DNA of 34,960 nucleotides from Propionibacteriaceae bacterium UBA6238 (GTDB lineage Bacteria > Actinomycetota > Actinomycetes > Propionibacteriales > Propionibacteriaceae), in assembly GCA_002441465.1 (NCBI GenBank), contig DJWE01000042.1, forward strand, positions 1 to 34,960, written 5' to 3'. The notes beneath the pieces are model-generated. The model was not told the origin of the DNA. It did not search any database and worked only from the letters and a program-made list of their open reading frames with translations. The stretch's first letter is position 1, and each line of letters opens with the position of its first letter. Shown in pieces: positions 8,771-15,576 of this stretch. The translations under genes were made by a program, and so were the position numbers.

Positions 8771-8776
8771 TATCCT
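8771..8776 (+). promoter_or_regulatory. Possible -10 of crgA
   Basis: TATCCT fits TANNNT. A start near 8783 would give a leader of about 22 nt containing AGGAGG (8793-8798). The -35 region is not distinct. Confidence 0.35.
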
Positions 8777-8804
8777 GAGGGGGTTTCCAGTCAGGAGGAT
8801 GACG

Positions 8805-9104
8805 GTGCCCGAATCCAGGATCCGTAAGACGGCTGCGGAGAAGAAGAAGCAGTCCGACCGGGCCTCGCTCACTGAGAAGCGTGGCGAGCGCGAGCGTACG
8901 TTCGCGGCACCGGGCAGCCGCCAGTGGGTGCCTCCGACCTTCATCACCGTAGGGCTGCTCGGCGTGCTGTGGCTCGTCGTCTACTACATCACCGCGTCCG
9001 TGGGGATCACGATTCCCGTGATCAGCGACCTCGGCGGCTGGAACGTCCTGATCGGCATGGGCGGCATGGCCGCGGCCTTCATCATCGCCACCCTCTGGAA
9101 GTAG
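8805..9104 (+). CDS. crgA: Cell division protein CrgA
   Basis: 99 aa. A small membrane protein with a basic N-terminal cytoplasmic segment (SRIRKTAAEKKKQSDRAS) and two helices: TFITVGLLGVLWLVVYYI and WNVLIGMGGMAAAFIIATLW. CrgA scaffolds the actinobacterial divisome and contacts FtsZ, FtsQ and PBPs. Its position next to the pknB/trpG block matches mycobacteria and Streptomyces. AGGAGG at 8793-8798 directly abuts an ATG at 8799, which is too close, so GTG at 8805 (6-nt spacing) is the better start. It gives the family's usual MP-S-R N-terminus. Confidence 0.93.
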   Translation: MPESRIRKTAAEKKKQSDRASLTEKRGERERTFAAPGSRQWVPPTFITVGLLGVLWLVVYYITASVGITIPVISDLGGWNVLIGMGGMAAAFIIATLWK

Positions 9105-9164
9105 CTCTCCGGACGCCGGGCCTCGAGCGCCGAGCGGTCGGCCTGTGGCGCCGCCGCGGCTGCG

Positions 9165-9236
9165 GTGAACGAAAAGGTACCTGTCCCCTTCTGGTTCAGC
9201 GTGAACGAAAAGGTACCTGTCCCCTTTTGGTTCGGC
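9165..9236. repeat. Tandem 36-bp repeat with AAAAGG-N9-CCTTTT core
   Basis: Two head-to-tail copies (9165-9200 and 9201-9236) differ at only two positions, 9191/9227 and 9199/9235. Each contains GGTACCTGTCCCC inside an inverted repeat, AAAAGG-N9-CCTTTT, which is perfect in copy 2 and has one mismatch in copy 1. They fill most of the gap between the convergent crgA and lysS genes. They could form hairpins in either transcript. They resemble REP-like dispersed palindromic elements, not coding sequence. Confidence 0.75.
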
Positions 9237-9242
9237 GGGGGG

Positions 9243-10754
9243 TCAGCTCTGCGGCTTGAGCAGCGGGAACAAGATGGTCTCGCGAATGCCGTGGCCGGTG
9301 AGCAACATCATCAATCGATCCAGCCCGAGCCCCATCCCACCCATCGGCGGTGCGCCGAACTCGAGCGCGGCCAGGAAGTCCTCGTCCAGCTGCATCGCCT
9401 CCGGATCGCCGGCGGCAGCCTTCAGCGACTGCGCGACGAGCCGCTCGCGCTGGATCACCGGGTCGATCAGCTCCGAGAAGCCGGTCGCCCGCTCGACCCC
9501 ACCGATGATCAGATCCCACGCCTCGATCAGGTCTGGATCGCTGCGGTGCTGGCGGGCGAGCGGCTGCGCGATGGGCGGGTAGTCGCACACGAAGGTCGGC
9601 TGGAGTAGGCCGGGCTCGACGATCTCGCCGAACAGCTCCATCACGAGCTTCTGCGCGGGCCAGGTGGGGTCGAAGGGCACCTCATGGGCGGACGCGATCG
9701 CGCGCAGCCGCTCGGCAGGAGTCTCCGGGGTGATCTCCTCGCCAAGCGTGGCCGACAGCGTCGGGTAGACCGGCTTCCACTCCCACTCACCGTCCAGGTT
9801 GATCTCGCCGGCTTCGGTCTGGATCACCCGGGTGCCCAGGGCCGCGTCCGCGGCATTCTGGATCACCCGCTGCGTCATCTCCGCGATCGTGACCTGGTCG
9901 CCCCAGGCCTGATAGGCCTCGAGCATGGTGAACTCCGCCGAATGCGAGGAGTCGATTCCCTCGTTGCGGAAGATCCGGCCGATCTCGTAGACCCGGTCGG
10001 CCCCGCCGACCATGGCCCGCTTGAGAAAGAGCTCAAGCGCGATCCGCAGGGTCATGTCGATGTCGAAAGCGTTCAGGTGGGTGTTGAACGGACGCGCGGC
10101 CGCCCCGCCGTGGACGAGCTGCAGCACCGGGGTCTCGATCTCGAGGTAGCCCTCGGCATGCAGCGTCTCGCGGATGCTGCGGGTCACCGCCGCCCGGGCG
10201 CGCACCATGTCCCTGGCCTCGGGGCGGGCGACCAGGTCGGCATAGCGCTGCCGTACCCGGGTCTCCTCGCCGAGCTCCTTGTGTAGCGTGGGGAGCGGAC
10301 GCAGCGCCTTGCTGGCCAACGTCCATTCGGTGGCGAGGACGCTCAACTCCCCCCGCTTGGACGAGATCACCCGTCCGGTCACGGACACGAAGTCACCCAG
10401 GTCGACCTCGGCCTTCCACGCCTCCAGTCGCTCCTCGCCGATCTCGGCCAGGGACAGCATCACCTGCAGCCGTATCCCCGAATCGGCAGCGGTGAAGCCG
10501 TCCTGCAGGGTGGCGAAACACAGCTTGCCGGTGTTGCGGACGAAAACCACCCGCCCGGAGACGCTGACCACGTCGGTGGTCTCCTCACCCGCGACCAGGT
10601 GGCCCCAATGGGCATGCACCTGGGCGGCGCTGTGGGTGCGCGGCACACCGATCGGGTACGGCGCCACTCCGGAGGCCAGCAACCGGGCGCGCTTGTCGTG
10701 GCGCACCTGCTCCTGCTCAGACAGGGACGGGTTCACGGGCGTCGGCTCAGTCAC
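9243..10754 (-). CDS. lysS: Lysyl-tRNA synthetase, class II
   Basis: 503 aa. It charges tRNA-Lys with lysine. An OB-fold anticodon-binding domain (about 70-170) precedes the class II catalytic core, which contains GGAAARPF, YEIGRIFRNEG with HSAEFTMLE (motif 2), FSELIDPVIQRER, and GLGLDRLMMLLTG (motif 3). The HSAEF segment differs from the HNPEF/HSPEF I know from most lysyl enzymes. I chose the GTG at 10754 because homology starts nearby and a -10 (TAACCT, 10762-10767) lies 7 nt upstream, so the mRNA is probably leaderless. The open frame continues upstream to 10937 but into unrelated sequence. Confidence 0.93.
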   Translation of the reverse strand: MTEPTPVNPSLSEQEQVRHDKRARLLASGVAPYPIGVPRTHSAAQVHAHWGHLVAGEETTDVVSVSGRVVFVRNTGKLCFATLQDGFTAADSGIRLQVMLSLAEIGEERLEAWKAEVDLGDFVSVTGRVISSKRGELSVLATEWTLASKALRPLPTLHKELGEETRVRQRYADLVARPEARDMVRARAAVTRSIRETLHAEGYLEIETPVLQLVHGGAAARPFNTHLNAFDIDMTLRIALELFLKRAMVGGADRVYEIGRIFRNEGIDSSHSAEFTMLEAYQAWGDQVTIAEMTQRVIQNAADAALGTRVIQTEAGEINLDGEWEWKPVYPTLSATLGEEITPETPAERLRAIASAHEVPFDPTWPAQKLVMELFGEIVEPGLLQPTFVCDYPPIAQPLARQHRSDPDLIEAWDLIIGGVERATGFSELIDPVIQRERLVAQSLKAAAGDPEAMQLDEDFLAALEFGAPPMGGMGLGLDRLMMLLTGHGIRETILFPLLKPQS

Positions 10755-10761
10755 GGCGATT

Positions 10762-10767
10762 AGGTTA
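10762..10767 (-). promoter_or_regulatory. -10 of leaderless lysS transcript
   Basis: TAACCT on the minus strand, 7 nt before the lysS GTG. No ribosome binding site lies between them. This spacing places the transcription start at or next to the start codon. Confidence 0.5.
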
Positions 10768-10825
10768 GCGACTCCGGCGGACACCTCCGACCGCGGACGG
10801 CGGGCTGTACAGATCGGCGCAATGG

Positions 10826-10855
10826 TTGACGCAGCGTAAATCAGTGGGTGACAAT
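10826..10855 (+). promoter_or_regulatory. Promoter TTGACG-N18-GACAAT
   Basis: The -35 TTGACG (10826-10831) and -10 GACAAT (10850-10855) are 18 bp apart, among the better sigma-70-type promoters in the window. It would drive the broken secreted-protein gene at 10885 and now probably the ABC pair that follows at 11222. Confidence 0.5.
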
Positions 10856-10884
10856 GGGTCGAGCATCCACCCCTGGAGGCGTCC

Positions 10885-11220
10885 ATGGCACATCCAGTGC
10901 TGAGTTCGGCGATCGCGATCTCGATCGCCGCGGCCACAGTCCTCGCCCGTCACCGGCGCCCGCAGCCGCGAGCGCGGACGCCAGCAAGCCACAGATCTCG
11001 ACGCCGGCCACGCCGGTAGCCGAACCGCCGACCCGGCTCACTTCTTCGCAGCGCGCGGATCTCACCGAAACGGGCCCAGGTATCGATGTCACAGACAGGT
11101 TCGCCGTCAGCCGGGAATCGACCCGCGCACGCGCCATAGCCACGCGGTCGTGCAGGCGAAAGCCGATGAAGACCTCGCGTCGGCGAATGGGAGTGAGGGT
11201 GCAGTACGGCGGGAGGAAGC
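10885..11220 (+). pseudogene. Decayed secreted-protein gene (N-terminal remnant)
   Basis: A good ribosome site (GGAGG, 10875-10879) and ATG at 10885 open a signal-peptide-like segment, MAHPVLSSAIAISIAAATVLA. This frame runs into Arg-rich sequence and stops at 11019. A second frame then takes over with coding-like, GC-rich third positions: an Ala/Pro-rich linker, then TETGPGIDVTDRFAVSREST. From about 11150 a third frame continues with VQAKADEDLASANGSEGAV. Joined, this looks like the start of an actinobacterial cell-wall hydrolase or similar secreted protein (signal peptide, linker, VSR-type segment) with two frameshifts and no C-terminal domain. The 44-aa frame alone (10885-11019) is an alternative reading as a small protein. 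Family assignment is inference. Confidence 0.45.
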
Positions 11221-11221
11221 G

Positions 11222-11824
11222 ATGATCCAGGCGAGCGGCCTCGTCCGGCGGTACGGAGCCCGCACCGTCCTCGACGCGTTGACGTGGACGTTCCCGACCG
11301 GTCTCCGCACCCACATCCAGGCGCCGAACGGCAGCGGGAAGACGACTCTCTTCCGCTGCCTGCTCGGGCTGGAACGTCATCGCGGGAGCGTGCTGTTCGA
11401 CGAGCAGCCGCTGGACGCCGTCCGGGACGCGGTCGGGATGGTGTTCGACGAGCCCGTCGTGTACCCGCGCCTCAGCGGAACCACGAATCTTCGGCTGCTC
11501 TGCGGAACCGAACCTGACCAGACCGTACTGAACGAGCTCGATCTCGGCCCGAGTCTCTTGGCGAGGCGCGTCTGCGGCTACTCCGCCGGTGAGCGGAAGC
11601 AATTGGCGCTCGGACTGTGCCTGGCGTCGCGTCCGCGCTACGTCTTCCTCGATGAGGTCGACGAAGGCTTGGACGACGCCACGAAGCTTCGGGTCGCCGA
11701 CCTGATCCGACGCCTTCCCTGGCGGGCGACAGTGCTCACGGCCGGCCACGATCCAGGCTTCTTCGGGTTGGTTGCCGACGAGGTGGTGAACCTCGGTGAG
11801 GGCAGGCTCCGGCGTGCCGCATAG
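11222..11824 (+). CDS. ABC transporter ATP-binding protein, substrate unknown
   Basis: 200 aa. A single compact nucleotide-binding domain: Walker A PNGSGKTT (about 37-44), a signature region YSAGERKQLALG with YSAGE in place of LSGGQ, Walker B YVFLDEVDEGLD, and a His in TAGHD as switch. It is shorter than most ABC ATPases (usually 220-300 aa) and resembles those of small ABC-2-type exporters for peptides or immunity. The start is fixed by GGGAGG (11211-11216) 5 nt before the ATG. It overlaps the permease gene and forms a two-gene unit behind the broken gene at 10885. The substrate cannot be told from sequence. Confidence 0.88.
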   Translation: MIQASGLVRRYGARTVLDALTWTFPTGLRTHIQAPNGSGKTTLFRCLLGLERHRGSVLFDEQPLDAVRDAVGMVFDEPVVYPRLSGTTNLRLLCGTEPDQTVLNELDLGPSLLARRVCGYSAGERKQLALGLCLASRPRYVFLDEVDEGLDDATKLRVADLIRRLPWRATVLTAGHDPGFFGLVADEVVNLGEGRLRRAA

Positions 11825-12782
11825 CGCGCACGCTGGCTGGCTCCGTGCGGCCGAGGGCGAGATCCGGTTCGCCTGGTGGTCGCATCATTTCCTGTGGATG
11901 CTGCTCGGCGGCCTCGTGGCCGGGGTGTTCTCGGCGATGACGCTGAACGGCATGGCAGCGAACGAAGCCCGTGCCTTCGAGGACACCGTCAGTGATGCCC
12001 GTGCGAACGGGGTGGACGTCGACGCAGAACTCCACGCCCCGATACATGTCCAGGTGAACGGCAACAACACAACGATCGACAACCCCGTTCGGTACGACTA
12101 CGACCGCGCACGGAACGCCCTCGGCATGCTTCGGCCCGCAGGCTATTCGGCCAATGCCGCACAGGTGGCTGGATTCCTGCTCGCGCCCCTGGTCGCGTTC
12201 GGAGCCGGTCTCACACTCTCGGTCAAGGACTTCCGGCTCCGCACCATCCGAGTGCGCGCGGTTCGATCCCGGTTGGGTGCGCTCGAATCCGCGTACGCCC
12301 TGACGGCTGGGCTGGAGGGCATCGCCACAGTGATCGGCGCGATCGCCGCCGCTCTCGCCACCGGCGTCCTCACCGCTGGCCCGACGTCGTCCGCGCTCGT
12401 GCTGGACGGCCTCGAGCCCGTCCCGGACACCGCCGGACCGGGCGGGGTGGCGGCCTGGACGTGCTTCGCAGTGGTCGCCGCGCTCTTCTTCGGGACCGTC
12501 GGAGTGGCCGCCGGACTGCTCACCCGCGCGCTCATCGCCCCGATGGGAGTCTTCACCGCCTTCCACCTCATGGTGCCGATTCTTGGCCCTCTTGACCCTC
12601 GGGCGATGGTCTTGTCCGTTGGCACTGCGCTCGCACCACTGAGCGGAACCCTCCAATTGCGGCCGATCAGCGGCGCCCTTCCCACGACCTGGAACGTGAT
12701 CATCCTGGCGGCACAGGCGATCGTGCTGCTCCTGCTCGCCCGGATCGCGCTGGCGATCCGGCCGCGATGGGGCGGCCCCTGA
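11796..12782 (+). CDS. ABC-2-type permease, substrate unknown
   Basis: 328 aa. About six membrane helices: FLWMLLGGLVAGVFSAM near the N-terminus, an external loop of about 80 residues, GFLLAPLVAFGAGLTLSV, and four more. The segment KDFRLRTIRVRAVRSR after the second helix is basic and resembles the cytoplasmic coupling region of ABC-2 permeases. It is the membrane partner of the ATPase at 11222. The GTG at 11796 has GAGGTGG about 9 nt upstream; a GTG at 11814 with GAGGG upstream is an equally possible start. It ends 6 bp from the convergent S9 peptidase with no room for a separate terminator. Confidence 0.8.
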   Translation: MRAGSGVPHSAHAGWLRAAEGEIRFAWWSHHFLWMLLGGLVAGVFSAMTLNGMAANEARAFEDTVSDARANGVDVDAELHAPIHVQVNGNNTTIDNPVRYDYDRARNALGMLRPAGYSANAAQVAGFLLAPLVAFGAGLTLSVKDFRLRTIRVRAVRSRLGALESAYALTAGLEGIATVIGAIAAALATGVLTAGPTSSALVLDGLEPVPDTAGPGGVAAWTCFAVVAALFFGTVGVAAGLLTRALIAPMGVFTAFHLMVPILGPLDPRAMVLSVGTALAPLSGTLQLRPISGALPTTWNVIILAAQAIVLLLLARIALAIRPRWGGP

Positions 12783-12788
12783 CCCGCC

Positions 12789-14807
12789 TCAACCGATCGG
12801 CAGGTACCTGTCCCACCAGCGCAGGATGTGCTCGAATCGCGCCGTGCGGTGGTGCGGGGTCCCCGAGCGGGACAGCTCGTGGTTCTCCCCGGGGAAGATC
12901 AGCAACTGCGTCTCCACCCCGCGCAGCTTCAGCTCGGTGTAGTAGCGCTTGGCCGTGGCGAGCGGACAGCGAAGGTCCAGTTCAGAGTGAATCACCAGCG
13001 TGGGGGTGCGGACGGAATCCACCAACAGCAGCGGCGACTGGGCGTCCATCTGTTCGGGTCCGCCGTGGCAACCCTCGGCGAAGTACCAGCCGATGTCGGA
13101 GGCGCCGACGAAGGAGCGCGGGTCCAGATATCCACGCTCGACGATGGCACCGGCAAAGCGCGATTCGTGGGCCGTCAACCACGCCGTGAGAAAGCCACCG
13201 TAGGAGCCGCCCATCACGCCCTGCCGAGTCCGGTCCAAGCCCGGCACGACCGCCAGCGCGTGATCGAGGAAGGCCAGGACGTCCTCGGCGTCCTTGCCGC
13301 CGAATCCACCCTGGATCGCGGCGGCGTGCGCCTGGCCGTAGCTCGCCGATCCGCGCGGATTGCACATCACCACCGCATAGCCGGCCCCGGCATACACCTG
13401 CGCCTCGTCGAAGAAGGACGGTCCGAACGCCGAGAACGGACCCCCGTGCAGGAGCAGCAGCACCGGATGCGGGCCCTCGCCCTCAGGCCGCACCACCCAG
13501 CCGTGTACCGGATAGCCGTCAGGGGCCTCGGCGGTCAGTTCGATAGGCACGATCGCCGGCGCCGCGGCGCGAAGCCGGGCGGAGAAGTCGCTCAGCGGGA
13601 CGCCGGCCCGGGAGGAGCCGACCGGGACCGAACGGGCGTCGCGACGGGCCGGGTCGGCCGAGGACGGCTCGGGCAGCAGCACCAGTTCACCCGGCGAACC
13701 GGCGTCGGAGACCACCGCGACTCTGGTTCCGCCCGCCGCAGCGAGCGACTCCACCGAACCGGGCAGTTCCCAGCGGACCTGCGCGCCCTCGGCGTCCACC
13801 CGAAAGGCGACCCCGCGTCCGCGCACCCAGTCGACGGCGAGCACCCCGTCGCCGTCGGCCGTGAGGTGGCCGGCGTGGACGGTCTCGGCGTCGGTGAGGC
13901 GGCGGACCGGTCCACCAGCCCGCGGCACGGCGAAGACGCCCGGGTTCTCCCCGAAGAAGTCCCGCCCGCCGGCTCCGGTGTGACCGCCGATGAAGAAGAT
14001 CGACTCACCGGCCACGACGGGCGACTCCAGAACGCTGTCCCCGGCCGCGGAGTCGGTGAGCCGAACCGGGTCACCCCCCTCGGGATCGAACCGGTAGAGG
14101 TCCCAGCGCAGGTCGGCGTCGCTGCCCTCGTGCCGGGCAGCCATCACCACCACGGCGTCGCCGTCCCAGGTGGGGCACAGATGATCGTGGTCGCCGTGCG
14201 ACACCTGGCGCGCCTCGGGTACCGCGCGGAACTTCGCCGAGCCGGCCGCCGCGCGACCGACCGGACGCACCAAGGGCTCGCCATGGGGATCGGGCACCTC
14301 GATCACGAACAGCTGGCTGCGCTGATCGGCAAGGTAACCCGATCCGTTGAACTCGAACTGGAGGTCATCGATCAAGCGCGGATCCTCCGCGGCAGGGCCG
14401 ACGCCTTCGAGGGTGCCGTAGCGACCCGCTTCCGGCACCCGCGCCGTGAACGCGAGCTTGGTTCCGTCCGCGTTGAACGCGAACGAGCACACCCCCAACT
14501 TCGCCTCGGTGACGATGATCGGTTCGCCGCCTCTCGCGGGGACGACCGCAACCTGCGGCGGCTCACCCGGCAGGGCGCGCAGGAATCCCAGCAGGCGTCC
14601 GTCGGGGGAAAATCGAGGCGCCGTGTCTCGAAAGCCGCGAGTGATCCGCAGTGGCTCCGCAGCGTCGAACGGCACTCGCCAGAGTTGTCCGACGTAGGCG
14701 TCCGCGGCCAGATCCGGCCTTGTCACCGAGACCACGGCGTGGTCGGCAGCGGGATGCACGGCAGGGGCGGACGGCGAGGAAATCAGGGGCAGGTATTCAA
14801 CTCGCAC
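12789..14807 (-). CDS. S9 family peptidase (prolyl oligopeptidase/acylaminoacyl type)
   Basis: 672 aa, probably cytoplasmic since no signal peptide is seen. Residues 1-400 are a beta-propeller with WD40-like TolB/DPP motifs (for example PRFSPDGRLLGFLRA). The C-terminal alpha/beta hydrolase carries LLLHGGPFSAFG (oxyanion region), GGSYGGFLTAW (nucleophile Ser), HSELDLRCP (Asp) and GENHELSRSG (His). Such enzymes cleave short peptides or N-acylated peptides. The GTG start at 14807 is preceded by TAGGCT at a 6-nt spacing, suggesting a leaderless mRNA. It stands alone and is convergent with the ABC pair. Confidence 0.9.
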   Translation of the reverse strand: MRVEYLPLISSPSAPAVHPAADHAVVSVTRPDLAADAYVGQLWRVPFDAAEPLRITRGFRDTAPRFSPDGRLLGFLRALPGEPPQVAVVPARGGEPIIVTEAKLGVCSFAFNADGTKLAFTARVPEAGRYGTLEGVGPAAEDPRLIDDLQFEFNGSGYLADQRSQLFVIEVPDPHGEPLVRPVGRAAAGSAKFRAVPEARQVSHGDHDHLCPTWDGDAVVVMAARHEGSDADLRWDLYRFDPEGGDPVRLTDSAAGDSVLESPVVAGESIFFIGGHTGAGGRDFFGENPGVFAVPRAGGPVRRLTDAETVHAGHLTADGDGVLAVDWVRGRGVAFRVDAEGAQVRWELPGSVESLAAAGGTRVAVVSDAGSPGELVLLPEPSSADPARRDARSVPVGSSRAGVPLSDFSARLRAAAPAIVPIELTAEAPDGYPVHGWVVRPEGEGPHPVLLLLHGGPFSAFGPSFFDEAQVYAGAGYAVVMCNPRGSASYGQAHAAAIQGGFGGKDAEDVLAFLDHALAVVPGLDRTRQGVMGGSYGGFLTAWLTAHESRFAGAIVERGYLDPRSFVGASDIGWYFAEGCHGGPEQMDAQSPLLLVDSVRTPTLVIHSELDLRCPLATAKRYYTELKLRGVETQLLIFPGENHELSRSGTPHHRTARFEHILRWWDRYLPIG

Positions 14808-14813
14808 GAATGC

Positions 14814-14819
14814 AGCCTA
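14814..14819 (-). promoter_or_regulatory. -10 of leaderless S9 peptidase transcript
   Basis: TAGGCT on the minus strand, exactly 6 nt before the GTG start. No ribosome site is present. A perfect 12-bp palindrome CATCCCGGGATG (14871-14882) lies further upstream in the 178-bp gap shared with tetR; its role is unknown. Confidence 0.45.
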
Positions 14820-14950
14820 ACCCCTGATGAATTCCCTCCGTGGCAGAGAGCGCGATCCGCCGAATTCGCCCATCCCGGGATGCAGGGGCTCACCGGACGG
14901 CCTGATCAGCCGATTCGTCACCGGCGCAGAATTGCGACCCCGGCGTCGAC

Positions 14951-14979
14951 TTGATGAGTGAGTGCTCACTCACTACCCT
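14951..14979 (+). promoter_or_regulatory. tetR-ABC operon promoter with TetR operator
   Basis: The -35 TTGATG (14951-14956), a 17-bp spacer and the -10 TACCCT (14974-14979) lie 6 nt before the tetR GTG. The spacer is filled by the dyad TGAGTGAGTGCTCACTCA (14955-14972), two 8-bp arms around TG and a classic TetR-family operator form. Binding would block RNA polymerase, so the repressor should control itself and the exporter genes. Confidence 0.75.
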
Positions 14980-14985
14980 GGGGCC

Positions 14986-15576
14986 GTGAGCAGAGCAACA
15001 CCGATGGCCCCAGACGAGCGGCGCGAGGCGATCATCGCGGCAACACTGCCCCTGCTGCTCGAACGCGGCCCGGAGATCAGCACCCGCGAGATCGCCCAGG
15101 CCGCCGGCGTAGCCGAAGGCACGATCTTCCGCGCCTTCGAGACCAAGCAGGACCTGATCCACGCCACGATCCACGCCGCGCTCTCCCCGGACGCCGCCCT
15201 GGCCCAACTCGCCGAGCTGCCCGCCGACCAGCCGCTCGTCGAACGGGTCGCCGCCGTCCTCGACGTGCTGCGGACCGACATCGCCCGCACCCGTTCGCTC
15301 TTCGCCACCTTGTTCGGGAGCGCCGACCCCGGCCCGCCGCCTCGCCACGGCAAGCCGCACGGGCAGCCCAACGACGGCAAGCTCCGAATCTTCGCAGCCG
15401 CCGGCGAGGCGCTCGAGCCCTACGCCGACCAACTGCGCATCTCCCCGGCGGCTGCCGCCCGAATCCTGTCGGCGCTGGCCTTCACGTCCAGCTTCATCAC
15501 CCCGGACGCCAGTCTCGACGACGCCCAACGGCTCGCCGACCTGGCGCTGCACGGCCTTGCGGAAGGACATTCATGA
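14986..15576 (+). CDS. TetR family repressor of the downstream ABC exporter
   Basis: 196 aa. The N-terminal helix-turn-helix (about 10-57) contains ISTREIAQAAGVAEGTIFRAF, followed by TKQDLIHA, the TetR domain boundary. The rest is an all-helical ligand-binding domain with a Gly/Pro-rich loop (ADPGPPPRHGKPHGQPNDG) near 110-130. The GTG at 14986 is the chosen start because it sits 6 nt after a -10; an upstream ATG (14962) would lie inside the operator. The gene overlaps the first exporter gene by ATGA, so it almost certainly controls that exporter in response to a drug-like ligand. Confidence 0.92.
   Translation: MSRATPMAPDERREAIIAATLPLLLERGPEISTREIAQAAGVAEGTIFRAFETKQDLIHATIHAALSPDAALAQLAELPADQPLVERVAAVLDVLRTDIARTRSLFATLFGSADPGPPPRHGKPHGQPNDGKLRIFAAAGEALEPYADQLRISPAAAARILSALAFTSSFITPDASLDDAQRLADLALHGLAEGHS

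Noticed and set aside
9165..9236. CRISPR array or small coding gene in the tandem repeat
   Set aside because: Only two directly abutting units exist with no spacers, and the translated frames have no start or ribosome site of their own.
10755..10937. 61-codon N-terminal extension of lysS
   Set aside because: The extension has no similarity to the family, crosses the -10 at 10762-10767 and overlaps the promoter of the divergent gene.
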